NCBI RefSeq assembly: GCF_047971665.1
Contig: NZ_JBKEAA010000022.1
Coordinates: forward strand, 4,396-68,395
DNA: 64,000 bases
Direction of reading: 5' to 3'
Origin: Castellaniella sp047971665
GTDB lineage: Bacteria > Pseudomonadota > Gammaproteobacteria > Burkholderiales > Burkholderiaceae_B
Positions within the stretch are counted from its first letter, which is position 1. Each line of letters opens with the position of its first letter. A model generated the notes under the pieces. It was not told the DNA's origin, did not search any database, and worked only from the letters and a program-made list of their open reading frames with translations. Shown here piece by piece: positions 35,022-43,926 of the stretch. The translations under genes were made by a program, and so were the position numbers.

Positions 35022-35797
35022 TTCCGACGCTGGTCTTCGACCTCGAAACGATCCCGGACGCCGACGGTCTGCGGCGCCTGGAACCGCAGTGGGCCGATCT
35101 GCCGGATGCCGATCTGATCGAGGTCGCGCTTGCCCGTCGCCGCGAGACCCATGGCAACGATTTTCTGCCGCTGCACTTGCAGAAGATCGCTGTCATCGGC
35201 TGTGTGTTCCGTGACGACCAGGGGTTTCGCGTCCGCACGCTGGGCCAGACGGACGATCCCGAGGAGACCCTGATTGCCGGTTTCTTCAAGACCATCGGCC
35301 ATTACACGCCCACGCTGGTCAGCTGGAATGGTTCGGGGTTCGATCTGCCCGTGCTGCACTATCGCAGCCTGATTCATGGCGTGGCCGCGCTGCGCTACTG
35401 GGACACGGGCGAGGACGATCGCGATTTCCGTTTCAACAACTACCTGAACCGCTACCACACCCGGCACGTCGATCTGATGGACGTGCTGGCAAAATTCAAC
35501 GGTCGCGCCAACGCGCCGCTGGATCAGCTGGCCAAGCTGTGCGGTTTCCCGGGCAAACTCGACATGGACGGAGGCCAGGTCTGGCAGGCCTGGCATGCCG
35601 GGCAACGGGATCAGGTGCGCAACTACTGCGAGACCGACGTGGTCAATACCTGGCTGGTGTATTGCCGCTACCGCCTGATCAAGGGCGAACTCGATGCGGC
35701 CGCCTATGCGGCCGAACTCGCGCTGGTGCGCGACACCCTGGCGGCCATCGATGCGCCCCACTGGAAAGCATTCCTCTCTGCCTGGCCTCATGGTTGA
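35018..35797 (+). CDS. Predicted 3'-5' exonuclease, PolB-exonuclease-like DEDD family
   Basis: Predicted DEDD-type 3'-5' exonuclease of 259 residues, of the family related to the DNA polymerase B proofreading domain. Metal-binding motifs are visible as VFDLETIPD near the N-terminus (Asp and Glu), SWNGSGFDLPVL in the middle and NYCETDVVNTWLVY near the C-terminus. No polymerase or helicase domain is attached. It overlaps nlpD by four bases and is itself overlapped by rlmD for eight, so it is in a coupled run. The biological substrate is not known. Confidence 0.85.
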   Translation: MIPTLVFDLETIPDADGLRRLEPQWADLPDADLIEVALARRRETHGNDFLPLHLQKIAVIGCVFRDDQGFRVRTLGQTDDPEETLIAGFFKTIGHYTPTLVSWNGSGFDLPVLHYRSLIHGVAALRYWDTGEDDRDFRFNNYLNRYHTRHVDLMDVLAKFNGRANAPLDQLAKLCGFPGKLDMDGGQVWQAWHAGQRDQVRNYCETDVVNTWLVYCRYRLIKGELDAAAYAAELALVRDTLAAIDAPHWKAFLSAWPHG

Positions 35798-37112
35798 ACC
35801 CATTCTGTTGTCCCTGAATGTCGAATCCCTGGATCTCGAAGGCCAGGGTATTGCCCATCACGAAGGCAAAGTCGTCTTTATCGAGGGCGCGCTGCCCGGC
35901 GAACGGGTTCTGGCCCGCGTGACGCGCCGCAAGCCGTCCTTCGATAAAGCCAAGGTCGAGCGCGTCCTGCGGCCTTCCGCCCAACGTGCCCGGCCCCCGT
36001 GTCCGCATTTCGGCGTCTGCGGGGGATGCGCCATGCAGCACTTCGAACCGGCCGCCCAGATGGCGATCAAGCAGCGCGCCCTCGAGGATGCGCTGGCGCA
36101 CATCGGCAAAGTCCGGTCCGCGCAGATCCTGCCAGCGTTGCAGGGGCCGACTTCCGGCTACCGCCATCGCGCCCGGCTGTCCGTGCGGCTGGTGCCGAAA
36201 AAGGGTGGCATGCTGGTGGGGTTCCGTGAGCGCGCCAGCAGCTACGTGGCCGACATGCAATCCTGTCTCGTGCTGCCGCCGCACGTGTCGGCGCTACTGA
36301 TGCCGTTGCGCGACCTGATCGGCGGGCTGTCGCGGCCTGACCGCATGCCGCAGATCGAGGTGGCCGTCGGCGACGAATCCACGGTGTTCTGCCTGCGGCA
36401 CCTCGAGCCGCTGACCCCGTCCGACCTGGAGCGCCTGCGCGATTTTGGCGTCCGGCACCGGATCGACTGGTGGTTGCAGCCCAAGGGGCCGGAGACGGCG
36501 CATCCGCTGGATCCCGCCCGGGCGGACACGCTGGCCTATGCGCTGCCGGCCTATGGCCTGCGGATGCACTACCGGCCCACGGATTTCACCCAGGTCAACC
36601 CCCACATCAATCAGGTGCTGGTGGCGCGGGCCCTGAGCCTGCTGGACGTCCAGCCCGATGATCGCGTGGCCGACCTGTTCTGTGGTCTGGGCAATTTCAG
36701 CCTGCCGCTGGCCACGCAGGGCAGGGCGGTCGTGGGCATCGAAGGCAGCGCGGCGCTGGTGTCCCGCGCCCGCGAGGACGCCGTCCGCCAGGGCCTGGCG
36801 GACAAGGCCGCGTTCACCGAGCTCAACCTGTTCGAAGTGGATGCCGACTGGCTGCGCGGCCTGGGTCATTTCGACCGCATGCTGATCGATCCTCCCCGCG
36901 AAGGCGCGTTGGCCGTGGCGCAGGCGCTGGCTGCGCTGACGCCCGCGCAAAGGCCGCGCCGCGTGGTGTACGTGTCCTGTAATCCCGCCACCCTGGCGCG
37001 CGATGCCGGGGTGCTGCACCATGTGGGCGGATGGACGCTGAAGGCCGCGGGCGCGGTCAATATGTTCCCTCACACGGCGCACGTGGAATCGATCTCGGTC
37101 TTCGAACCCTGA
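35790..37112 (+). CDS. rlmD: 23S rRNA (uracil-1939-C5)-methyltransferase RlmD
   Basis: SAM-dependent enzyme that makes m5U1939 in 23S rRNA, 440 residues. The N-terminal TRAM domain is followed by an iron-sulfur cluster motif CPHFGVCGGCAMQH with a further Cys at MQSCLVLP. The methyltransferase domain has VADLFCGLGNFSLPLA, IDPPREGA and the catalytic cysteine in YVSCNPATLARD. The frame is open further upstream, but MVEPILLSLNVESLDLEGQG is the natural start. It overlaps the upstream exonuclease by eight bases. Confidence 0.93.
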   Translation: MVEPILLSLNVESLDLEGQGIAHHEGKVVFIEGALPGERVLARVTRRKPSFDKAKVERVLRPSAQRARPPCPHFGVCGGCAMQHFEPAAQMAIKQRALEDALAHIGKVRSAQILPALQGPTSGYRHRARLSVRLVPKKGGMLVGFRERASSYVADMQSCLVLPPHVSALLMPLRDLIGGLSRPDRMPQIEVAVGDESTVFCLRHLEPLTPSDLERLRDFGVRHRIDWWLQPKGPETAHPLDPARADTLAYALPAYGLRMHYRPTDFTQVNPHINQVLVARALSLLDVQPDDRVADLFCGLGNFSLPLATQGRAVVGIEGSAALVSRAREDAVRQGLADKAAFTELNLFEVDADWLRGLGHFDRMLIDPPREGALAVAQALAALTPAQRPRRVVYVSCNPATLARDAGVLHHVGGWTLKAAGAVNMFPHTAHVESISVFEP

Positions 37113-37122
37113 GGGACTTTAT

Positions 37123-38334
37123 ATGAATCAAGAGCATTCCGTTCCGGACACGAACGGAAAACGCGCCATTCCGCGCACGGTCTGGATGCTGGGGCTGGTC
37201 AGCCTGTTCATGGATCTTTCATCGGAAATGATCCACAGCCTGCTGCCGATCTTCCTGGTCTCCGGCCTGGGCGCGAGTGTGCTGGCTGTCGGTGTCATCG
37301 AGGGCGTGGCCGAGGCCATCGCCCTGATCGTCAAAGTCTTTTCCGGTGCGATCAGCGATGCCCTGGGTCGGCGCAAGGGGCTGCTGTTGGCGGGCTACGG
37401 GTTGGCCGCCTTGAGCAAACCGCTGTTTCCACTGGCGCATTCGGTGACGATGGTGTTCGCGGCCCGTTTCATCGACCGGATCGGCAAGGGCATCCGGGGT
37501 GCGCCGCGCGATGCCCTGGTCGCCGATGTCACGCCGCCGCGGATTCGCGGAGCGGCCTTCGGCCTGCGCCAGTCCATGGATACCGTGGGCGCGCTCCTGG
37601 GGCCGGGGCTGGCGGTCATCCTGATGCTGGCTTTCACTGATATCCGGCACGTGTTGTGGTTTGCCGTGGTGCCGGGAATCGTGGCCATGGGGCTGCTGTT
37701 CTGGGGGGTGCGGGAGGCGGGTCCGGCGCCGGGGCGGGGCCGCGTGTTTCGTTCTCCCATCCGTTGGCACGCCGTGCGCGGCCTGGGCGCGGCCTACTGG
37801 CGGGTGGTGACGATCGGCGCCGTGTTCACGCTGGCGCGCTTCAGCGAGGCCTTTCTGATCCTGCGTGGGCAGGATATGGGCCTGAGTGCCGCCTGGGCGC
37901 CCGTCGTGCTGATCGTGATGTCGCTGTTTTACACGCTGTCGGCCTATCCGGCAGGCTGGCTGTCGGATCGTGTGCCGCGCACGGCGGTGCTGGCCTCCGG
38001 CCTGATCCTGCTGGTGCTGGCCGATCTGGCGCTGGCGATCGACGGCGGCGCCTGGCCGTTGCTGGCGGGCGCGGCGCTATGGGGGCTGCACATGGGATTC
38101 AGCCAGGGGATCCTGTCGGCCATGGTGGCGGACACAGCGCCTGCGGATATGAAGGGGACGGCGTTCGGGGTCTTCAATCTCGCCAGCGGCGTGTGCATGC
38201 TGCTGGCCAGCGTCCTGGCCGGCTGGCTGTGGCAGGCCTGGGGGCCGTCCGCGACCTTTCTGGCCGGCGCCGTGTTCGCGGCCGTGGCGCTGCTGGGGCT
38301 GGCCATGCCGGCGGGACGGGGGCGGGCAGCGTAG
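37123..38334 (+). CDS. MFS transporter (12 helices)
   Basis: Inner-membrane major facilitator protein of 403 residues. Motif A is seen as GAISDALGRRKGLL, with RIGKGIRGAPRDALVADVTP after the fourth helix, a stretch found in a family of predicted efflux permeases. The second half repeats the pattern (YPAGWLSDRVPRT). The substrate cannot be read from sequence. It starts 10 bases after rlmD and is probably the last gene of that unit. A decayed toxin fragment lies directly after the stop. Confidence 0.82.
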   Translation: MNQEHSVPDTNGKRAIPRTVWMLGLVSLFMDLSSEMIHSLLPIFLVSGLGASVLAVGVIEGVAEAIALIVKVFSGAISDALGRRKGLLLAGYGLAALSKPLFPLAHSVTMVFAARFIDRIGKGIRGAPRDALVADVTPPRIRGAAFGLRQSMDTVGALLGPGLAVILMLAFTDIRHVLWFAVVPGIVAMGLLFWGVREAGPAPGRGRVFRSPIRWHAVRGLGAAYWRVVTIGAVFTLARFSEAFLILRGQDMGLSAAWAPVVLIVMSLFYTLSAYPAGWLSDRVPRTAVLASGLILLVLADLALAIDGGAWPLLAGAALWGLHMGFSQGILSAMVADTAPADMKGTAFGVFNLASGVCMLLASVLAGWLWQAWGPSATFLAGAVFAAVALLGLAMPAGRGRAA

Positions 38335-38460
38335 GGGTTGTTGGCGATCAGCGCGTGCGCGGCGATCTGCGTATCCAGCGCGCCGATGCCTTGCAAGAAC
38401 CGTCCGACCTCGCGTTCGAGTCGCGTGGCTGTGGACAGCAGACGGGCCTCCCCGTAGAGA
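38335..38460 (-). pseudogene. Remnant of a VapC-type PIN-domain toxin gene
   Basis: On the minus strand this stretch reads RLEREVGRFLQGIGALD followed by TQIAAHALIANNP. The IGALDTQIAAHAL part matches the C-terminal acidic motif and helix of VapC PIN ribonucleases. No start, no N-terminal PIN motifs and no antitoxin are visible, so only a fragment remains. The remaining gap up to the dmlR stop at 38662 shows nothing else that I can support. Confidence 0.5.
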
Positions 38461-38661
38461 GGTGATGAATTCCTGAAAAGGCCAGGATAAAAGGGGGCGG
38501 CCGAGGATGAGCCGGCGCGTGATCCGTTTTGTCCGTCGGGAGAACCACGGAATCGGGAGGATGGAGGCGATCGCGGTTTTCGGACGCAGCGGTGAAGGAA
38601 TCTCTTCTGTGGTGGGCCGTATCCGTGTATTCCCTCGCCAGGCATCCGCCAAAGAACACAA

Positions 38662-39615
38662 TTAGTGCTCTGTCCGGCGGGTCGCCGTACTTCTCTGGGT
38701 GCGCAGTTTGTCGCCCAGTTCCGCCGCCAGGAAATCGACGAAGGTCCGAATGCGCGTCGAGAGCTGGTGGCTCTGTGCATAGACCGCATAAATGTTGGCT
38801 CCCGGCGTCGAATGCAGCGGAAGCACCTGCACCAGACGCCCGTCGGCCAGGTATTGATTAATGTCCCATTCCGCCCGCATCAGGATGCCGTGTCCGTCCA
38901 GCGCCCATTGGACCGCGATCTCGCCATCGTTGGTCGTCAGCGTGCCGTGGGTATGGATGGATTCGGTCTTCTGCGTGCCACCACGGCCGCTGCTCAGTTT
39001 CCAGACGCCATAGGCTTCGTCTCCTTGCCGGATACCGATGCAGTTGTGTCGGTTCAAGTCCCGTGGAGAAGCCGGCATGCCGTGTCGGGCGAGATAGGCT
39101 GGTGCCGCGCATAGCAGCCGTCGGTTGGGGGCCAGGCTGCGGGCGATGACACGGGTGTCGGGCGGCTCTCCGAAACGAATGCACACGTCGAAGGCGCCTT
39201 CAGTCAGCGGCGGCGGTGTGACGGAAAGCTGCAACTGAACAGAGACCTGCGGATACTGCGTGATGAAGCGTGAAATGGCCGGACCGACATGGCTGCGGCC
39301 GAAGCCGAGTGTGGCATTGACGCGCAACAGGCCCGTTGGCCCCTTCTTCGCGCTGCCCAGCAGTTCGCCCAGTTCATCGATCTCATCCAGGATCCTGCGT
39401 GCCCGTTCCAGATAGACCTCACCCTCCGGGGTCAACATCATCCGCCGGGTGGTGCGATTGACCAACATGACGCCTGCGCGTTGTTCCATCTGCGCGAGCC
39501 GCTTGCTGACGGCGGCTGCCGTGAGGCCGAGTTCCCGGGCCGTTGCGCTCAGGCTGCCGGCTGCGGCCAGTACTGAAAAAAAGCCGAGATCGGCAGGATG
39601 AATGGTCTCGCTCAT
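38662..39615 (-). CDS. dmlR: LysR-family regulator, DmlR-like
   Basis: Transcription regulator of 317 residues. An N-terminal winged helix-turn-helix (about residues 1-60, FFSVLAAAGSLSATARELGLTAAAVSKRLAQME) is followed by a periplasmic-binding-protein-like effector domain. The sequence and the divergent tartrate/malate dehydrogenase gene point to DmlR, the activator of D-malate or tartrate use. It is transcribed away from dmlA over a 113-base shared control region with palindromes, the classic LysR arrangement. The actual effector is inferred. Confidence 0.88.
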   Translation of the reverse strand: MSETIHPADLGFFSVLAAAGSLSATARELGLTAAAVSKRLAQMEQRAGVMLVNRTTRRMMLTPEGEVYLERARRILDEIDELGELLGSAKKGPTGLLRVNATLGFGRSHVGPAISRFITQYPQVSVQLQLSVTPPPLTEGAFDVCIRFGEPPDTRVIARSLAPNRRLLCAAPAYLARHGMPASPRDLNRHNCIGIRQGDEAYGVWKLSSGRGGTQKTESIHTHGTLTTNDGEIAVQWALDGHGILMRAEWDINQYLADGRLVQVLPLHSTPGANIYAVYAQSHQLSTRIRTFVDFLAAELGDKLRTQRSTATRRTEH

Positions 39616-39728
39616 GGTGCCTCAATTCATGAATCAAAGTTAATTATGAATTGATTTTAGACGTGATCTTTAGGAAATAAACATGATTAAAGTGTTCCAA
39701 CACTTTCAATTTCCATTGGGCGGAGACC
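39616..39728. promoter_or_regulatory. dmlR-dmlA divergent control region with two palindromes
   Basis: AT-rich intergenic space. One interrupted palindrome has 9-base perfect arms (TCAATTCAT at 39622-39630, ATGAATTGA at 39646-39654) and contains T-N11-A-like spacing typical of LysR sites. A second has 8-base perfect arms (AAAGTGTT/AACACTTT, 39689-39706) close to the dmlA start. Promoter positions themselves are not clear. Confidence 0.6.
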
Positions 39729-40811
39729 ATGAAAACCTATCGCATTGCCACCATTCCCGGAGACGGCATCGGCAAAGAAGTGATTCCCGCAGGGCGTCAG
39801 GTACTGGAGGCCGTTGCCGCCGCCGGCACGCGGTTCAAATTCGAGTTTCAGGACTTCGACTGGGGGGCTGATTACTATCGGCAGCATGGCGTGATGATGC
39901 CGGAGGATGGACTGGATGCGATTCGTGACCAGGACGCGATCCTGTTCGGTTCGGCTGGTGATCCTGACGTGCCCGACCACATCACCCTGTGGGGCTTGCG
40001 GCTGAAGATCTGCCAAGGACTGGATCAGTACGCCAACGTCCGCCCGACGCGCATTCTGCCGGGCATCGACGCGCCGCTGAAGCACTGTGCGCCGCGGGAT
40101 CTGGACTGGGTCATCGTGCGGGAAAACTCCGAAGGCGAATACTCGGGTGTCGGTGGCCGCGTGCATCAGGGCCATCCCTTGGAGACGGCCACCGACGTGT
40201 CCGTTCTGACGCGAGCCGGCGTTGAGCGCATCATGCGCTTCGCCTTTCGCCTGGCGCAGTCCCGGCCGCGCAAGCTGTTGACGGTGATCACCAAGAGCAA
40301 TGCGCAGCGCCACGCCATGGTGATGTGGGATCAGATCGCCCGTGAAGTCGCGCAGGAATTCCCGGATGTGACTTGGGACAGGGAACTGGTCGATGCGGCG
40401 ACCGCGCGCATGGTCAACCGTCCTGCATCGCTGGACACCATCGTGGCCACCAATCTGCACGCCGACATCCTCAGCGACCTGGCGGCCGCGCTGGCAGGCA
40501 GCCTGGGCATTGCGCCCACGGGCAACATCGATCCCGAGCGCCGTTATCCCTCCATGTTCGAGCCGATCCACGGTTCTGCGTTCGACATCATGGGCAAGGG
40601 GCTCGCCAATCCGGTCGGCACCTTCTGGTCGGTCGTGATGCTGCTTGAGCATCTGGGCGAAACGCAGGCTGCTGCCGGCGTGATGCGCGCCATCGAGGCC
40701 GTGACGGCTGATCCCGCATTGCATACGCGGGACCTGGGCGGTCAGGCCACGACCGTGCGGGTGACCGAGGCCGTTTGCGCATCGGTCGGCGAGGCCCTGG
40801 CAGCGGCCTGA
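39729..40811 (+). CDS. dmlA: Tartrate dehydrogenase / D-malate dehydrogenase
   Basis: NAD-dependent decarboxylating dehydrogenase of 360 residues, beta-decarboxylating family with isocitrate and isopropylmalate dehydrogenases. It oxidises D-malate or tartrate. Landmarks are IATIPGDGIGKEV, LFGSAGDPDVPDHITLWGLRL, ANVRPTRILPG, VIVRENSEGEYSG, the KSNAQRHAM catalytic-lysine region and FEPIHGSAFDIMGKGLANPVG. GGGCGGAGA precedes the ATG. It is divergent from dmlR and is followed by an ACS-family transporter that probably supplies the substrate. Confidence 0.93.
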   Translation: MKTYRIATIPGDGIGKEVIPAGRQVLEAVAAAGTRFKFEFQDFDWGADYYRQHGVMMPEDGLDAIRDQDAILFGSAGDPDVPDHITLWGLRLKICQGLDQYANVRPTRILPGIDAPLKHCAPRDLDWVIVRENSEGEYSGVGGRVHQGHPLETATDVSVLTRAGVERIMRFAFRLAQSRPRKLLTVITKSNAQRHAMVMWDQIAREVAQEFPDVTWDRELVDAATARMVNRPASLDTIVATNLHADILSDLAAALAGSLGIAPTGNIDPERRYPSMFEPIHGSAFDIMGKGLANPVGTFWSVVMLLEHLGETQAAAGVMRAIEAVTADPALHTRDLGGQATTVRVTEAVCASVGEALAAA

Positions 40812-40819
40812 GACAGAAC

Positions 40820-40876
40820 TGGCGGGCGACGTGCGATACGCCGTCGTCCGTAGAGCCCCTGAAGGGGCCCGCCCAG
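40820..40876 (+). other. Stem-loop between dmlA and its transporter
   Basis: Nested inverted repeats: an inner perfect GCCCCT/AGGGGC hairpin (40855-40868) and outer arms CTGGCGGGC / GCCCGCCCAG. No T-run follows, so this may modulate transcript ends or stability rather than terminate. Confidence 0.35.
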
Positions 40877-40898
40877 CAATCAGCGTGGAGACAATGCA

Positions 40899-42218
40899 AT
40901 GGACAAGAACATCAAGGATGTCGAGGATATCGAGAAGCGCACGTTGCGCCGGATTAGCTGGCGCATCGTGCCTTTCATCATGCTGCTGTATTTCGTCGCC
41001 TACATTGACCGGGTGAATCTGGGTTTTGCGGCGCTGACCATGAAGGCCGATCTGGGGTTGAGTGCCTCGGTCTTCGGTTTTGCGGCAGGCATCTTCTTCT
41101 GGGGCTACTTTCTGTTCGAGGTGCCGTCGAACATCGTGCTGCACAAGCTCGGCGCGCGGTTGTGGATCGCGCGCGTCATGGTCACCTGGGGCATTATTTC
41201 GGGCGCCATGGCCTTTGTCGAAGGGCCGACCAGTTTCTATGTAATGCGTTTTCTGCTCGGCGCGGCCGAGGCGGGTTTCTTTCCCGGCATCATTCTGTAC
41301 CTGAGCTACTGGTTTCCGGCGCGCCACCGGGCCGGGGTGACAGCGCTGTTCATGGCGGCGGCGCCGCTGTCCACGGCGCTCGGCTCGCCGATCTCCGCCG
41401 CGCTGCTGGAAATGCACGGCATCATGGGCCTGACGGGGTGGCAGTGGCTGTTCATCCTGGAAGCCATCCCGGCCTTGATCCTGGGCGTCGTCGTTTTCTT
41501 CTACATGACGGATCGGCCCGCGCAGGCGAAATGGTTGAAGGACGACGAGCGCGCCTGGCTGGTCGGAGCCATGGAGCAGGAAGCCGCTCGTGTGGGCAAG
41601 GGGGCCAGGCACGGCGTGCTGAGCGGCCTGGCCAATCCGCGTGTGCTGGCCCTGGCGCTGATTTATTTCGGCACGTCGGCGGGTTTGTACACCCTGGGCA
41701 TCTGGGCACCGCAGATCATCAAGCAGTTGGGTGTGTCGTCCATGACGGTTGGCGTGCTGAACGCCATTCCGCCCATTGTGTCGGTGGTCGCCATGGTGCT
41801 GTGGTCGCGCCATTCCGATCGAATGAACGAGCGCACTTGGCATGTCGTGCTGGCGTGTATTGCCGCGGCCGTGGGGCTGTGGATCGCGGCCGCCTCCAAC
41901 AGCATCGTCGGCCTGATCGCGGCCCTGACACTGGTGAATATCGGGATCAGTTGCGCCAAGCCGCCGCTCTGGAGCATGCCGACGCTGTTCTTGTCGGGTA
42001 GCGCGGCGGCCACCGGGATCGCCACCATCAATTCCATTGGCAATCTGGGCGGCTTCTTCGGCCCGGCCATGATCGGCTGGATCAAGGATCAGACGGGCAG
42101 CTTTGCCGGGGGACTCCATTTCGTGGCTGGCTTGCTGGTGTTGTCGGCCATCCTGACCCTGGTGTTGGCGCGTACGCAAAAGCCGGTTGGCACGATGGGC
42201 GGGGTCAGCGCTTCGTAA
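40899..42218 (+). CDS. MFS anion:cation symporter, tartrate/malate-type
   Basis: Inner-membrane transporter of the ACS subfamily of MFS, 439 residues, about 12 helices. Typical sequences are YFVAYIDRVNLGFAALTM at helix 1, FEVPSNIVLHKLGARLWIARVM (motif A region) and LLGAAEAGFFPGIILYLSYWFP. ACS proteins import sugar acids and dicarboxylates. Because it directly follows dmlA, tartrate or D-malate is the probable cargo. GTGGAG lies shortly before the start region. Confidence 0.88.
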   Translation: MDKNIKDVEDIEKRTLRRISWRIVPFIMLLYFVAYIDRVNLGFAALTMKADLGLSASVFGFAAGIFFWGYFLFEVPSNIVLHKLGARLWIARVMVTWGIISGAMAFVEGPTSFYVMRFLLGAAEAGFFPGIILYLSYWFPARHRAGVTALFMAAAPLSTALGSPISAALLEMHGIMGLTGWQWLFILEAIPALILGVVVFFYMTDRPAQAKWLKDDERAWLVGAMEQEAARVGKGARHGVLSGLANPRVLALALIYFGTSAGLYTLGIWAPQIIKQLGVSSMTVGVLNAIPPIVSVVAMVLWSRHSDRMNERTWHVVLACIAAAVGLWIAAASNSIVGLIAALTLVNIGISCAKPPLWSMPTLFLSGSAAATGIATINSIGNLGGFFGPAMIGWIKDQTGSFAGGLHFVAGLLVLSAILTLVLARTQKPVGTMGGVSAS

Positions 42219-42239
42219 GCGTATTCCGCGCGGATTGGG

Positions 42240-42277
42240 ATGCGAAAACGCCGGACATCACTCCAGCGTTTTCGCAT
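42240..42277. terminator. Perfect 12-base-arm hairpin between convergent genes
   Basis: ATGCGAAAACGC and GCGTTTTCGCAT (42240-42251, 42266-42277) around a 14-base loop, 22 bases after the transporter stop. It is placed to stop transcription from either direction, although no T-run follows. Confidence 0.55.
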
Positions 42278-42347
42278 GGCGCCCGGGCCTGCGCCCGGTG
42301 TGTTCACGCCTGAGCGGTCCAGATCCTCCTTCACCGTTTTCAGGCGG

Positions 42348-42406
42348 CTCGGATTCGTCAGGCACGGATCAGTCCGCGGGGACTGGCCTGTGTCCGGACT
42401 CATCCA
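42348..42406. repeat. Dispersed REP-like hairpin element, copy B
   Basis: Same borders as copy A (GCTCGGATTCGTC ... GACTCATCC) with a hairpin of 13-base arms around GCGG that has diverged on both sides while keeping mostly paired. It overlaps and encodes the last residues and stop of argH, whose C-terminus reads DESGHRPVPAD. Confidence 0.7.
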
Positions 42407-43802
42407 GCACCCGCTGCGCCTCGATGCGCACACGTTCGGGCGCGGTGCCGCCGATGTGTTTGCGGGCGGCGACCGAGCCTTCCAGGGTCAGCACCTGGAA
42501 CACATCATCCTGGATGTCGGTGTGGAAGCCGCGCAGCTCGTCCAGGGACAGGTCGGCCAGGTCGCAGCCGCGTTCTTCGCAGGAACGCACCGCCAGCGCC
42601 ACGGTCTCGTGGGCGTCGCGGAAGGGCACGCCGCGCTTGACCAGGTAATCGGCCAGGTCGGTGGCCGTGGCGTAGCCCTGCAGGGCGGCGGCGCGCATGG
42701 CGTCGGCCTTGACGCAGATGCCGCCGATCATGTCGGCGAAGATCGTCAGCGTGTCGCGGATGGTGTCGGCGGTGTCGAACAGGCCTTCCTTGTCTTCCTG
42801 GTTGTCCTTGTTGTAGGCCAGGGGCTGGCCCTTCATCAGGGTCAGCAGGGCGACCAGATGGCCGTGCACGCGACCGGTCTTGCCGCGCGCGAGCTCAGGG
42901 ACGTCGGGGTTCTTTTTCTGCGGCATGATCGAGCTGCCGGTGCAGAACCGGTCGGCCAGTTCGATGAAGCCCACGCGCGGGCTCATCCACAGGACGAGTT
43001 CCTCCGACAGGCGCGAGACATGCGTCATGATGAGCGCGGCCGCCGCGCAGAATTCGATGGCGAAATCGCGGTCCGAGACGGCGTCCAGGGAATTGCGGCA
43101 GACCTCGTCGAAGTTCAGGGTGCGGGCGACGCGTTCGCGGTCGATGGGGTAGGATGTGCCCGCCAGCGCGGCGGCGCCCAGGGGCAGGCGGTTGGTGCGG
43201 CGGCGGCAGTCGGTCAGGCGCTCGGCGTCGCGGCCGAACATTTCCGCGTAGGCCAGCAGGTGATGGCCGAAGGTGACCGGCTGGGCCACCTGCAGGTGCG
43301 TGAAGCCCGGCAGGATGGTGTCGGCGTGTTCGAGGGCCAGCGCGGCCAGCCGGTTGCGCAATTGCCCCAGCAGATCGATGGCCAGGTCGATTTCGTGCCG
43401 CAGCCACAGGCGGATGTCGGTGGCGACCTGGTCGTTGCGTGAACGGCCCGTGTGCAGGCGCTTGCCCGCGTCGCCGATCAGCTCGACCAGGCGTTTTTCG
43501 ATGTTCAGGTGCACGTCTTCCAGGTCCAGCGACCAGATGAAGCTGCCAGCGTGGATTTCTTCCAGGATCTGCGCCATGCCGCGCTGGATGTCGGCCAGAT
43601 CGGCCGCGCTGATCACCCCCACGGCGGCCAGCATGTCAGCGTGGGCCAGCGAGCCCTGGATATCGAAGGCGGCCATGCGCTGATCGAAGTCGACCGAGGC
43701 TGTATAGCGCTTGACCAGATCGGAGACGGGTTCGGAAAAGCGGGCCGACCAGGCCTGCGACTTGTTGTCGAACTGATTGTGTGCGGACGAGGTATTTGAC
43801 AT
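42369..43802 (-). CDS. argH: Argininosuccinate lyase
   Basis: Last enzyme of arginine synthesis, splitting argininosuccinate into arginine and fumarate. 477 residues. Visible are WSARFSEPVSDLV, HTGRSRNDQVATD, the signature loop GSSIMPQKKNPD with the catalytic serine and the PGFTHLQVAQPVTFGHH region. The C-terminus coincides with a REP-like element. It is divergent from glnB. Confidence 0.96.
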   Translation of the reverse strand: MSNTSSAHNQFDNKSQAWSARFSEPVSDLVKRYTASVDFDQRMAAFDIQGSLAHADMLAAVGVISAADLADIQRGMAQILEEIHAGSFIWSLDLEDVHLNIEKRLVELIGDAGKRLHTGRSRNDQVATDIRLWLRHEIDLAIDLLGQLRNRLAALALEHADTILPGFTHLQVAQPVTFGHHLLAYAEMFGRDAERLTDCRRRTNRLPLGAAALAGTSYPIDRERVARTLNFDEVCRNSLDAVSDRDFAIEFCAAAALIMTHVSRLSEELVLWMSPRVGFIELADRFCTGSSIMPQKKNPDVPELARGKTGRVHGHLVALLTLMKGQPLAYNKDNQEDKEGLFDTADTIRDTLTIFADMIGGICVKADAMRAAALQGYATATDLADYLVKRGVPFRDAHETVALAVRSCEERGCDLADLSLDELRGFHTDIQDDVFQVLTLEGSVAARKHIGGTAPERVRIEAQRVLDESGHRPVPAD

Positions 43803-43926
43803 AGTGGGCGCATTATAAAGGAGGGTGTGTCCGGCCCTGGACGGGCGGGGCCGGACGCACGTGCCGTTCGGGAGGTCCGGCGCCGTCTGCGCTATATTAG
43901 AATTTTTTCAGCGGAAACCAGACACC

